Shown here: piece by piece, positions 54,827 to 63,885 of the stretch
Position numbering within the stretch: the stretch's first letter is position 1
Layout of the letters: each line of letters opens with the position of its first letter
Assembly (NCBI GenBank): GCA_002197995.1
Contig: NGZR01000001.1
Coordinates: 8,556,001-8,620,000, forward strand
Length of the DNA: 64,000 nucleotides
Direction: 5' to 3'
From: Gaeumannomyces sp. JS-464
Lineage: Eukaryota > Ascomycota > Sordariomycetes > Magnaporthales > Magnaporthaceae
Notes under the pieces: generated by a model
Database searches by the model: none
The model's input: the letters and a program-made list of their open reading frames with translations, nothing else
Told to the model about the DNA's origin: nothing
Program-made: the position numbers and the translations under genes

Positions 54827-55591
54827 CGTATCGACCGGTATCCGTGTCTACAGCTTAGCGATGGCAGATGATGACCTGGGGGGGCCGTACCTGGTTTGTG
54901 ACGTGTTGCAGCTTTCGGTGGATGAACGTAATTCTGGCTCCTCCTGCTCGAGGATAAGCATCGTATATAAACTTGTTCCTGGTAAATGCGGACAAGGGAC
55001 TCGACAAGTCCTCCATCATCATGTTTGGCAGATACATCACAAAGAAAGTAAGTGTACCAAAACGGGAATGGCTGGGAGATGTGGTATTGTCTTGGGAAAA
55101 CAAAGGAGATCTCATCGGGGCCAGTCACGCAAAACGAAAAGAGGTAGGTACAAAAGGCCACGGCCGTGTCCGACATTGGCGTTGTGACTGGAATGTAGCG
55201 CCGAGACCCTGCAGAAACAGACCGAGACGCCAGCTTGGCGCTATGTGGTAGATGGAAAGTTCCTAGAGGGCGAGAGGTTGGTCCTTAAACTGATGGCGGT
55301 TATCCCTAAAATAGGGAGAGCGTTCTTCTTCATTTAGCGCTGATAGTAGCCATGTACAACGCCGATAAGATCCTCCGAAACGAGCTTCTTACTTAGGCAC
55401 CTAGGTACCTGTAGTTATTCCCAACAGCCTCGACAAGGTACATCGTGCTCGGCGCTTTGTATGTGGTAGTTGCCAGCGAATTGACTTTCACCGATATTAG
55501 CACAGGTATCACCGCGCAAGTTTCCCAGGCACTCCAGGAAACGTGTATCTGCCGAGTTTGCACATCTTCTGCATTGTACGAATCTGAATTG
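54827..55591. other. Intergenic region
   Basis: Upstream of the 54826 gene and downstream of the RING gene, both on the minus strand. Frames are short, with no family features. The RING gene's last exon may reach into the right edge. Confidence 0.45.
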
Positions 55592-56243
55592 TTAACTAGA
55601 TAGTTGGAGTCCTGCCGTGATAACGGCACGTCCGCTTGCCAAGGGCAGACTAGTGAGCCGGGAGCAGTGAGAAATGGGTCTAAACTTACCAGCCAAGCTG
55701 TAACGTAATGCTGAATGAACACAGGGCAATCTTGTGGTACTTCTTGTCGACGTCGCTGAGGTCCTTCCGAGAGGAGTCAGATAGGCTCGCCTCATAAGCC
55801 GCGTTTGCCTGCTGGATCTCGTCGGGGAAGACCGAGTACAGCTTGATCGCGCGCCTGGCCGCTTTTTTCCGACGGCAGTCTGGGCACAAAGGCTGGAGCT
55901 GGTCGGCCGCCTTGACGACGCCGGGAAGCAGCAGCACCGTCTCTTCGTGCAGGGTCCTTGGCTTGACCAAGTGCGAGCAACCCCGGTACTTGAGGGGCAT
56001 GCGGCAGGTCGGGCACTCGGACTTGGCCACGAGCGCCATTTCGACACAGGACCGGCAGAAGACGTGGCCGCACGGCAGGATGGCCATGCTGTCTGGGAGG
56101 TCGTTGGTCTCTCGGCGGTAGTACGCCTTCTCTCTGCAAATCGTGCATTCCGTCGTCCGGGTCTTGTCGGGGTCCATGAGAAAGACGACCCGGGGGAATG
56201 GGATAAAATGCCCGAGCTCGGCGGTGCTTCCAGTGGGAGCCAT
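55592..56243 (-). CDS. RING-finger protein
   Basis: The start at 56243 gives MAPTGSTAELGHFIPFPRVV. A C3HC4-type RING follows: CTICREKAYYRRETNDLPDS, then ILPCGHVFCRSCVEMAL and CPTCRMPLKYRGCSHLVKP. Further on is a second Cys pair (LCPDCRRKKAARRAIKLYSV) and an acidic helical end. RING proteins usually act as ubiquitin ligases. The spacing C-x2-C, C-x-H-x2-C-x2-C, C-x2-C is complete, so zinc binding is expected. A donor (gtaagt) at 55689 and an acceptor at 55650 would remove a 40-base intron and end the protein at 55592 with about 203 residues. Unspliced it ends at 55686 with 185. Forty bases is short for this fungus, so the end is uncertain. Confidence 0.82.
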
Positions 56244-56754
56244 CTTGGATGTACTAATCGATATGATTGGAGACCGAGAGCGTGAGACATCAAATAGGTA
56301 AGAACACCAGTTCAGCACACTCGAGGGACCGTTGGAGTTGTTGGCTTGCTGGATGCCCCGGTACGACGTCGAGATAAATAGTTGGTTTCCAATACATCAC
56401 CGAAAGACGGCATTACAGTACCGGCCCTTTGTGAAAGCCGCGAGAGCAAGAGATCTAGCCCGACCGTGGCGTCGGGGCTCAAAGATTCAAAGAAGTTCGA
56501 AACAATCCCTATTGTGTCGTGCTATTCTTTGTTGGTCACAATTGTTGGCCAAGAGCCAGTGGTGGGACAAAGAGATTATCACGATCTAGGCCGTCGCTGG
56601 GGGGGTCTGAGCCGTTCCGATGGCCTGCAGAGTCCCCGTCGAGGCTTTGAGCGAGGCAAAAGAGAGTCGATTGTGGTTGGAGATCCCGACCCCGATCTAT
56701 GTGCATCCGGGACCAAAAGCAGTGAAGACGCGGCCGGCACCTGAGTACATGCTT

Positions 56755-57323
56755 TTATGATGACTGCTCGCTGGCCTTGCTCTCCTTTTCCCTCTCCCTA
56801 CGCTCGTGCTCGATCACCTGCTTGCTCCAGCTACAACAAAGAAGCGGTTAGCCATCTGGATGCGACGCGGGGTACGTGATACGGACACGGGGGTGAACGC
56901 CGCAGAGCTAGGCATCCACGCGGGTCCGGTATCATCCCAGCGCACGGGGCAGACCTACTATCTGCTAGGGTAGAAGCGGCCCTTCTCGGGCATGCGAGGC
57001 CGGTCCTCGAGGTCTGCGCTGATCTTCCAGACCATGGCCGTGACGCCGGCGATGGCGACGAGGCTGACGGCCGTGTTCGCCTTCCAGTTGGACGGCCGGG
57101 CGTACCAGCCACCGGCGGGCGACCAAACGTGCTTGGGGTATCTGGGTCAGGGGGTTTCGCTGTCAGGCACGTTCGTCTGTGTGCGATGTCGTCGGCATCG
57201 TCGGTCCTTTTGGTCGCACTGGTCGGGGGTCAATTGAACTTACGCGACTCTCGGACCGCCACCCTGTGGATCAATTAGTTAGAAGAGTGCGCGGGGAAGA
57301 GCAGGGGAGGAGGGGCCTACCAT
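56755..57323 (-). CDS. Small mitochondrial-type single-pass membrane protein, four exons
   Basis: Splicing gives a 93-residue protein: exon 1 is only the ATG (57323-57321), exon 2 is 20 bases (57263-57244), exon 3 is 57141-56959 and exon 4 is 56830-56755. All borders are GT-AG and the phases fit. The sequence starts MGGGPRVAYPKHVWSPAGGW, continues with a hydrophobic helix (AVSLVAIAGVTAMVWKISAD), then RPRMPEKGRFYPSRYWSKQV, and ends in a charged coil (EHERREREKESK). The YPKHVWSPAGGWY block, single helix and charged C-terminus resemble accessory subunits of respiratory complexes. I believe it is conserved in ascomycetes but cannot name the subunit. It lies directly upstream of the mitoribosomal gene in divergent orientation. 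Confidence 0.78.
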
Positions 57324-57800
57324 TTTGACAGTGGCTTCTAGCTGCGTAAAGGGCTCGGTTCGAACGGAGCGTCGTGGATTGGAGTCGTGATGTTCCGAAA
57401 GCCGTCAGTGGAGGGCTCTGTGACGGAGCTTTGGCGGCGGCTGGTTCGGGTTCCGGTGGGCTGCAGCTTGCCAATTGGACCCACTTTCCATGAGGTGCCA
57501 GGCATTCGTGTCGAACTGGGGGCGCTTCATTGGACACTCCAGTGGCAGGCTAAAGTTATGTCAGCACAGCCTCGTGCCGCATTGTGGGGCAGAGCTCAAT
57601 TGATGGGCTATCGTCTGGGCGAAACTTTTTTTGATGGGTGGAGAGGCAGATGGTAGAAATCGTATACTTGGGGTCCGGCGCCGACCTTGACGACGTGCCC
57701 ACGCTCAAGGCCCGGCTAATTTTACTGTCTGACCTCGGCCCGTGATACCACTGGACGGGCCAATCTCAAGCAACCAAGAACCAGCCAGCCAGACTCCCCC
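57324..57800. other. Divergent promoter region
   Basis: This 477-base region is shared by the small membrane-protein gene (-) and the mitoribosomal L3 gene (+). No further gene. A bidirectional promoter for two nuclear genes of apparently mitochondrial proteins is plausible. Confidence 0.5.
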
Positions 57801-59101
57801 ATGAAGAGGGTATGTCTGAGGAGGTGGGCGGGCCAGCTGCTCGCCGCCCGGCCATCACCAGGCCCTCCCGCCAGCACGCGAGCGATCGCCACAGCCTCCG
57901 TCCCCAGAACACGCACACAGACACCCGCCGCCGCAGCAGCAAGTACACGGCAGCCATGGCTGCAGCAACCCCGCCGGCAACAGCACATGGCCGCCTCCGA
58001 GGCCGTTTATGAAGACCCCCTGGCGGCGGAGGAGGGGCTGTACCCGTCACCACTGCCGGACCGCGCCCTGCGCTCGGCCAAGCTGGCGGCCCTGCACGCG
58101 CGGCTGTCGCTGCCGGCCAAGCTCCCGCTCCAGACGCTCGCGCGCGCGCTCGTCGACCCGTCCGCCGACGACGACGCGCGCTTCAACAACTCCAACCTGG
58201 CCTACGTCGGCCACGCCCTCATCAACTACCACGCCAACGAGTGGCTCGTCTGCGCCTACCCGCGCCTGCCCTTCTCCGTCATCGTCACGGCCGCAAAGGG
58301 CTACGCCGGCGCCGAGGCCCTGGCCCAGGTCGCGCGCTCGTGGGGCGTCGAGGCCGCCGCCGAGCCGGGCGACGAGGTCGACCCGGGCCTGCTGCAGTTC
58401 TCCGTCACCCGGCCCCGCGGCGCCGTCACGAGGTGGGGCTACGTGCGCGGCCACGCCGAGCGCATCGAGAAGTTTGGCTGGAACCACAGTCTGCACAGCC
58501 GCGTCGTCATGGACGACGAGTTCGGCGACGTCATCCCGCCATCGTCGCAGACGGGCAGCAGGGGGAACGTGGCGGCGGCGGCGGCGGCAGAGGAGGGTGA
58601 CCACGACATGCACGGCCTCCCCGAGATCAAGATCGACAAGCGCCTGCAGGCCCAGAACGTGCACGCGGACCTGGTGCGCGCCGTCGTGGGCGCCGTCTAT
58701 GCCCACTGCGGGCGCGAGGCGGCCGCCGCCTTTGTAAAGGCCCACGTGCTGTCGAGGCACCTGGACCTGGCCTCGCTCTTCGGCTTCAAGAACCCGATCC
58801 GGGAGCTGGCCACGCTCTGCAAGCGCGAGGGGTTCGAGCAGCCAGTCGCCCGCATGCTGTCCGAGACGGGCCGCTCGTCGCGCACCCCCGTCTTCGTCGT
58901 CGGCGTCTTCAGCGGCGCCGAGAAGCTCGGCGAGGGCGCCGCCGCCACCCTGCCCCACGCCCGCCACGTCGCCGCCATGACGCCCTCAAGGCCTGGTACC
59001 TCTACAGCCCCGGCTCCTACACGAGGCTCCCTAGCGAGATGCTGGCCGAGGGCGCCAAGCCTTGGGAGCCCGTGCATATAGACCCCGGCGAGATCATCTA
59101 G
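57801..59101 (+). CDS. MRPL3: Mitochondrial large-subunit ribosomal protein L3 (RNase III-like fold)
   Basis: Component of the 54S mitoribosomal subunit. The first 60 residues are rich in Arg, Ala and Ser and nearly free of acidic residues (MKRVCLRRWAGQLLAARPSP), fitting a mitochondrial presequence. The RNase III-like domain follows: FNNSNLAYVGHALINYHANE, FSVIVTAAKGYAGAEALAQV, DLVRAVVGAVYAHCGREAAA, FVKAHVLSRHLDLASLFGFK and the end PVFVVGVFSGAEKLGEGAAA. The catalytic acidic RNase III residues are not expected to be kept in this ribosomal family. A single-base loss near 58980 shifts the frame. Beyond it the expected C-terminus is seen (ALKAWYLYSPGSYTRLPSEM to HIDPGEII, stop at 59099-59101). About 432 residues. 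No intron. Confidence 0.93.
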
Positions 59102-59239
59102 GCGGGGGATTGTCAGGGGGAAAAAATAATCCAGAGAGGCAGTAGCGGCATCTCTTTGCTGGATAGCATGTTAGAGGAGTGTCTCTCGCCTTTCGGAATG
59201 TACTGTACAAATAAAAAATAAATTTTGTGACGTAACCGC

Positions 59240-59488
59240 ATGTCCATCTTGTCGAGGAGCTCGCTTCTGGAGACCTGTCTACAGCTTTTCGAATTCGGTT
59301 GCGGCGTTATTGCTGGTTTATTAATAAACATACGCGGAAATATTTCCGATTTTACGCAAAAGCATCCCAGTTTAGCGGACGAATTTATCGCCTTTCGAAA
59401 CGAGCTGGACTCGCTTATAGACCGATTAACTTTTGCGAATTTTAACGATAACATATCTTCGTGGGAGTCGCAAGCGAAACGACGTTGT
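59240..59488 (+). CDS. Unidentified frame ending against the retroelement boundary
   Basis: An open frame from the ATG at 59240 encodes MSILSRSSLLETCLQLFEFG and later ADEFIAFRNELDSLIDRLTF and NFNDNISSWESQAKRR. It then runs into a TGTTACGACC word at 59488 that resembles the LTR start of the adjoining element. The composition is plausible for a small helical protein, and codons are A/T-richer than in the neighbouring MRPL3 gene. It may be a truncated host gene or part of an older transposable element. Not recognised. Confidence 0.35.
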
Positions 59489-59563
59489 GTTACGACCGCG
59501 TCCCCCTGGGGAGGGATGCGGGGCGGCCCAAGGCAGAAGGAGGGGCCAGGGCGACCCGTCCCG

Positions 59564-60008
59564 TGTTACGACCAGCATACAGGCCCCAGGACAACAGGGC
59601 GGGAGGAGCCCCGACCAGTGCCCCCACCCCGCGCCAGAACACGTGGAGTTACGTGGTCCGAGAAGGATCTGTGGATTTGTAACAGAGCAATAGATCCGAA
59701 AAGGATCTGTGGATCTGCGGCAAAGCCACAGATCCAAAAGGGATTTGTGGATTTGTAACAAAGCCACAAATTTAGGGAAGTTGTTTAAAGCAAACAGCGT
59801 GTATATAAAGGATGGATTTCCTACTGTTTTAAATAGTTTTAACTAAGGCTTCGGCATTAGTTAACTTAAATTAGCTTTTAAGCATCTTTTAAGGTAAGCA
59901 ATTAAATTGTCCTTTTAAGTTACGTGATTTTTTGCAACTAAACGTAACGATATTATCCTAACCACCTTTAAAGTGCTTTATTTTAAAAACAAACTTTTAA
60001 TTGTAACA
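59564..60008 (+). repeat. LTR copy 1 (plus orientation), inverted relative to copy 2
   Basis: Begins TGTTACGACC and ends AATTGTAACA, so it has TG...CA ends with an inverted terminal hexamer. Its reverse complement aligns along its whole 445 bases with the 446-base interval 60065-60510. About 50 bases upstream (59510-59563) are also shared, including a purine-rich stretch that would be the polypurine tract of a 3' LTR. The first 215 bases are GC-rich; the remainder is AT-rich. Confidence 0.82.
59663..59776 (+). repeat. Three 38-base tandem repeats inside the LTR
   Basis: Units at 59663-59700, 59701-59738 and 59739-59776 share (A)AGGATCTGTGGATTTGTAAC followed by a variable AAAGCCACAGATCC half. 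Each unit has internal dyad symmetry (GATCTGTGG / CCACAGATC). Degraded counterparts lie in inverted orientation at about 60298-60412. Confidence 0.85.
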
Positions 60009-60064
60009 TTTTAACTAATTTTGTTTAATACTTCGTTTAAAAAAAAAAAAACAATGCAATTATG

Positions 60065-60510
60065 TGTTACAATTAAGGGTTTGCTTTTAAGGTAAAGCAT
60101 TTCGTAAGCGGAAAGGACAATATCGCTAATGCTGGTTAAACGGGGGAACACGTAATTTAAAAGGATAATTTAATTACTTGCCCTAGGAAATGCTTGGGAG
60201 TTAACTTAAGTTAACTAATGCCGAAACCTTAATTAAATTTGTTTGGGAAAAAAGGAAATCCATTTTTTATATACACGTTATTCGTTTTTAATAACTTTTT
60301 TAAATTTGGGGCTTTGCCGTAAATTTACAAATCTTTTTTAAATTTATTACTTTATTATAAATCCACAAATCCCTTTTGGATTTGTTACTTTGTTATAAAT
60401 TTATAAATCTTTTTTAAACCACGTAATTCCACGTGTCCTAATGCGGGGTGGGGTACCATTTAAAGCCCCTCCCGTTTTATTATTTTAAGGTTTATATGCT
60501 AGTCGTAACA
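60065..60510 (-). repeat. LTR copy 2 (3' LTR of the minus-strand Ty3/gypsy remnant)
   Basis: Read on the minus strand it starts TGTTACGACT and ends AATTGTAACA. It is preceded by AAAAAGGGAAACC, a good polypurine tract, and by the remnant pol gene further upstream. It is richer in A/T than copy 1 at aligned positions, with changes in the G-to-A/C-to-T direction expected of RIP. Confidence 0.82.
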
Positions 60511-60867
60511 TTAGGTTTCCCTTTTTAAGCTAAGTCCTTTTAATTACGTTTTATCCGCCCGCTTTTTATTAATAGTAAGTACTTTTCTTTTTTACCATTT
60601 CCCAGCCTTTTTTACTTTAATAGGATGTTTAGTTAAATGCGAAAACGTTTTTTTGCGAAAAAAACCGTTAATTGTAAAAAGCTTTTAGCGATTTTTTTTT
60701 GATTTTTTTTTTAAAATACCTTTTTGCTTTTATTTTTACAAGGTTTTAAAGCGTGAAAAATGTAAAGCTTTTTTTAAAACTTATCCCGATATATAAAATG
60801 CTTCCGAATTAACCGATTAAAATGCGACATTTTGGGGCCCTCGCTTATAAAACTTCGAAATATCGTT

Positions 60868-61094
60868 ATGCAGCATTTTAAGCTTAAAACCGAGTTGGAA
60901 AAAGCGGAGGAAAAAGTTTTCCGTTTTCGGAAATAAAAACGAATGTGGTTGGAAAAAATAATGCGCGCGGTGCGCCGTGGCATTAATTTAATAAAGGAAT
61001 TAAAGCGTGTTAAACGGGAGGAAGCTAACCGGGAGGCGTATTAAGCTGCCTCGCAATTTAAGCCATTTGTAGCTTTTGCCGTTTCCTTCGATTA
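60868..61094 (+). pseudogene. Antisense coiled-coil ORF remnant between chromodomain and 3' LTR
   Basis: On the strand opposite to pol, the frame from the ATG at 60868 reads KTELEKAEEKVFRFRK, a stop, then MWLEKIMRAVRRGINLIKEL and KRVKREEANREAY before a second stop. The heptad-like, highly charged pattern is far from what random AT-rich sequence gives. Similar short coiled-coil proteins accompany transposable elements in ascomycete genomes, as far as I recall. Whether it belongs to this element or to an older insertion is not resolved. Confidence 0.55.
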
Positions 61095-61389
61095 GCAAGC
61101 GTTCGAGGTTAATTTTAACTTAAACCTGCTTGCTTTTTTTAACCGCGGTAAATCGTAATTTTTTTAACAATTTTTTTAACAATTTTTTTAAGTTTTATAA
61201 CGTATTAAGTGTGGTTTTAGTTTTCCTGTCGAAGTTTTAGGTTTAACTTTTGGCTTAACCATTATTAAAAACTTAATTATCGTGCTTTCGGCGATTGGTT
61301 TCCTAGCTATTTTTTGCTTTTGTTAACCTTTTTATAAGTGCTTTTGCCAGTATTTTATTAAGGTTTCCTAGCAGTTTATAAGGTTAGTT

Positions 61390-62825
61390 GCTTTTTCCCA
61401 CGTGTTTTTTTCGTAACCGTACTTTTTCCATTTAATTAAGTACTTTTTAAGCCTGTTTTTTAACTTATAATTTAAAAAATTTCGATTTCGTACTTTTATT
61501 TTAAGTCGATTTTTATTAATTTGTTACTTTTAAAGCCCGGTAACGCTAATTCCAATAGGGAAATATAAAAAACCAGGTGGGATTTTATAATTAGTAGTAA
61601 TTAAAATTTGTAATTTACGTTCGAAACTTTTTTTAATATTTTAAACGGTTTTATTTTTTTATAGTTTAACTTATCGTTCGGTCGTTTTATTTTAATATTT
61701 CGTTAAAAAAGATAAACGTTATCCCTTTTTTTAAAAGTCGGTTTTTCAATTTTTTTTTATTTGTTTAAATAGTTATACAGTGCTGTAGTTTTTTTTTAGC
61801 TTTGTTTAAAAGTGTTTATGTAATTTAGTAAGTTTCGTTATTTGTATTTCCGTTATTAAAGCATGTTTTCCTGCTTTAGGTTTTTTGTACGCTATAAGCG
61901 TAAACTCGTAGTTTGTATAAAAAGGTGTTTTTCCCGTGCTTTTATAAATTAAATTGTTATAAGCGAATTAAATTATAAAAAATAGTTATATTTAGTTATT
62001 TTGTTTATAATTAACGTAATAGCGTAAATATTCCTTTATGGTTTAGTTCGTTCGTTTTGTTTATTTATTTATTTAAAAATGGTAAACTGTAAATAAAAAA
62101 TGTTTTACTTTTAGCAAAGCTGTAAACCTTTTCCAAAATTTGTTTATAAATAGCTTATTTTTATCCGTAATTAAACGCTTTAGCATGCCGTATTCCGTTA
62201 TTACATGTTTAATAAAAACGTACGTTAATTCGGTAACGTTACTGCTTTTTTTATACGGTAAAAATAAAGCATATTTAATAAACCTATTTATTATTACTAA
62301 TATATTATCGTATTTTACTTTAATTATTAATTTTTTGGATTAAGGAAATTTAATAACGAAATTTATAATAACTTTTTACTATGCTTCGTTCGGTATTAGC
62401 AAAAGTTATAACAATTTATACGGTTTGTATTTGTTAGCTTTGTTTTTAGCGCAACTTTTACAATTTCCTATTGCGTTTTATATTTCGGCTTAAATTTTTA
62501 CGAACCCGTAATATTATTACAACCGTTTCCACGTTTTTTTTTACGTTTTAATAGCCGTATGCTAACTAGTTATAAATTTGTTAAATTTTTTTAAAGTTTA
62601 AACTTTTCCTTATCGGATTATTTTAACAAGTATTTTTTATGCTAAAATTAAAAATCCGTTTAGTTTTTTCGTTAGGATTACTTGTGTTTTTTTAAGTATT
62701 ACAACCTAATAGTTCGGTCGACGGTTTAAAGCATTCGCCTGGCCGTTTTTCGACTTTTTCCGGTATTCGATTCGGATATCGTAAATTTTACAAAATTTCG
62801 CTTTAGCGAATTTTGTAATAAACTT
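61390..62825 (-). pseudogene. Remnant pol: RNase H end, integrase and chromodomain
   Basis: Translated on the minus strand, short blocks remain readable. RNase H end: RIEYRKKSKNGQANALNRRP near 62755. Integrase zinc-binding end: CAKNKANKYKPYKLL near 62435. Catalytic core: RFIKYALFLPYKKSSNVTEL near 62275, then EYGMLKRLITDKNKLF near 62180. QFAYNN and STGKTPFYTNYEF lie near 61920, PFKILKK-type and KIPPGFLYF near 61590, and a chromodomain-like YLIKWKKYGYEKNTWEKAT near 61440. Many Trp and Gln codons of the family appear as stops, as expected from C-to-T mutation on either strand. It cannot encode a functional product. Confidence 0.88.
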
Positions 62826-62835
62826 AGCCATTAAA

Positions 62836-62989
62836 TGGTCGCTAATAAGGGTTAAAATAATGTTATTTTAAAAAATAAAAAGGAAAAAAAAGGTTATAAA
62901 AAAGGTTATATGGTTTTTATATATATACGAATTAGTTAAAAGTAACTTTTAAACTATTACTTCCGTGCTTAAAGCACGGAACTATAACA
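62836..62989 (-). repeat. LTR of the small element, low-coordinate copy
   Basis: Shares with 63722-63885 the blocks AAAATAATGTTATTTT, AAAAGTAAC(C)TTTAAAC and the hairpin CCGTGCTTAAAGCACGG. The two copies differ by many C/T and G/A changes and an indel, consistent with age and RIP. Confidence 0.65.
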
Positions 62990-63721
62990 TAACCGCCTTT
63001 TTTAAGCTCGCCTTTTTTAATTGTTTTATTCCTTTCCTGTTTTTCGCGCGTTCCGTTAGCATAAGTAGCCCTTTTATTAAAAAGCCTCGTACCGTGCTAA
63101 AAGGTGTTATTAATATGTTCGGCCCCGGGTCGGCTTTTAAATAGGTGCTTGGGTTTTTCGTATTTTAACCCAAACGTTTTTTTTTTATCGGTAGCGACGG
63201 TTTGCTTTTTGGTTACCTTGTGGTTTTTAATTGCTTTGCTTTTTTTCCCTTTTTTATGTTTACTTTTAATTGCTTCGCGTAACTTATTTATCTTTTTTGC
63301 GATTTCGCTTTTGCTAGAAAAATTTTCTCGCTTATTATCGTTTCGATTTTAGCTTTTCGTTTTAACCATTTCCGTTTTTTTCCGCCTTTTTTCCTGGGTG
63401 CTGGTTAATAGTTTTCGTTTTTTGCTTATTGCGGTTACGTTTTCGCTTTATTTCGCCGCCGCTGTCGTTTTGCCTTTTTATGCGATCCCGTTTTTAGCTT
63501 TGGTTTTTTCCGCATTTATCGCGCTTTTATTCCATTACGAACGTTAACTCCCACCCGCACGTTATCCACGATATTTGCTACCGTTACCGCTTTTTTTTCG
63601 CTTTTTAGCGATAATAACGGCGATCCGTTTAAACGCGTAAATTTTTCCGCGCCCGTTTATTATCCGTGTTTAACTTATTATGTTTTTTAATACAAATGTA
63701 ATAGGCTAAGCTAATAGGTAG

Positions 63722-63885
63722 TGGCCAGTAAAAGCCAAAATAATGTTATTTTGCAAAATAAAAAGAAATAGGAAGGAGGAAAGCTAACTTAGTCCCGGAA
63801 GTTGTCCTTAGTTATATATGCATAAAAACGGCTTAAAAGTAACCTTTAAACCTTTTACCCGTGCTTTTAGCACGGAACCATAACA
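63722..63885 (-). repeat. LTR of the small element, high-coordinate copy
   Basis: Carries the same ordered blocks and the hairpin CCGTGCTTTTAGCACGG. It is less AT-rich than the other copy (for example TAGTCCCGGAAGTTGTCC in the middle), so it is nearer the unmutated sequence. Confidence 0.65.

Larger units (their letters stand above)
60065..62825 (-). mobile_element. Truncated chromodomain-type Ty3/gypsy retrotransposon, RIP-degraded
   Basis: Minus-strand order is RNase H end, integrase, chromodomain, a 0.9 kb tail, polypurine tract and 3' LTR. This is the classical chromovirus layout of fungal LTR retrotransposons, host-genome elements with no free virus. The 5' half (LTR, gag, protease, reverse transcriptase) is missing because the remnant abuts another LTR at 62836. 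Stop codons are scattered through the reading frames, and A/T content is very high. Confidence 0.85.
62836..63885 (-). mobile_element. Small LTR element (TRIM-like), minus orientation
   Basis: Two direct repeats (62836-62989, 154 bases; 63722-63885, 164 bases) bracket 732 bases. On the minus strand both start TGTTAT(A/G)GTTCCGTGCT and end (G/A)CCA. AAAAAAGGCGG lies just before the low-coordinate copy, as a polypurine tract should. The interior encodes only a Lys/Arg-rich, stop-broken frame and no pol motif, so the element would be non-autonomous. It sits against the truncated RNase H of the gypsy remnant. I found no clear target-site duplication (TTAAA on one side, TAGCT on the other). Confidence 0.6.

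Noticed and set aside
58047..58967. 306-residue minus-strand frame over MRPL3
   Set aside because: A high-GC shadow frame. The plus strand encodes all conserved MRPL3 blocks.
59510..60556. DNA transposon (MITE or foldback) with long terminal inverted repeats
   Set aside because: Each arm has its own TG...CA ends and an outer polypurine tract, and one arm is correctly placed as the 3' LTR of a gypsy pol remnant. Two LTRs in inverted order explain the data better.
62140..62343. 67-residue plus-strand hydrophobic ORF in the AT-rich block
   Set aside because: It is the antisense shadow of the retrotransposon integrase core, which is readable on the minus strand.
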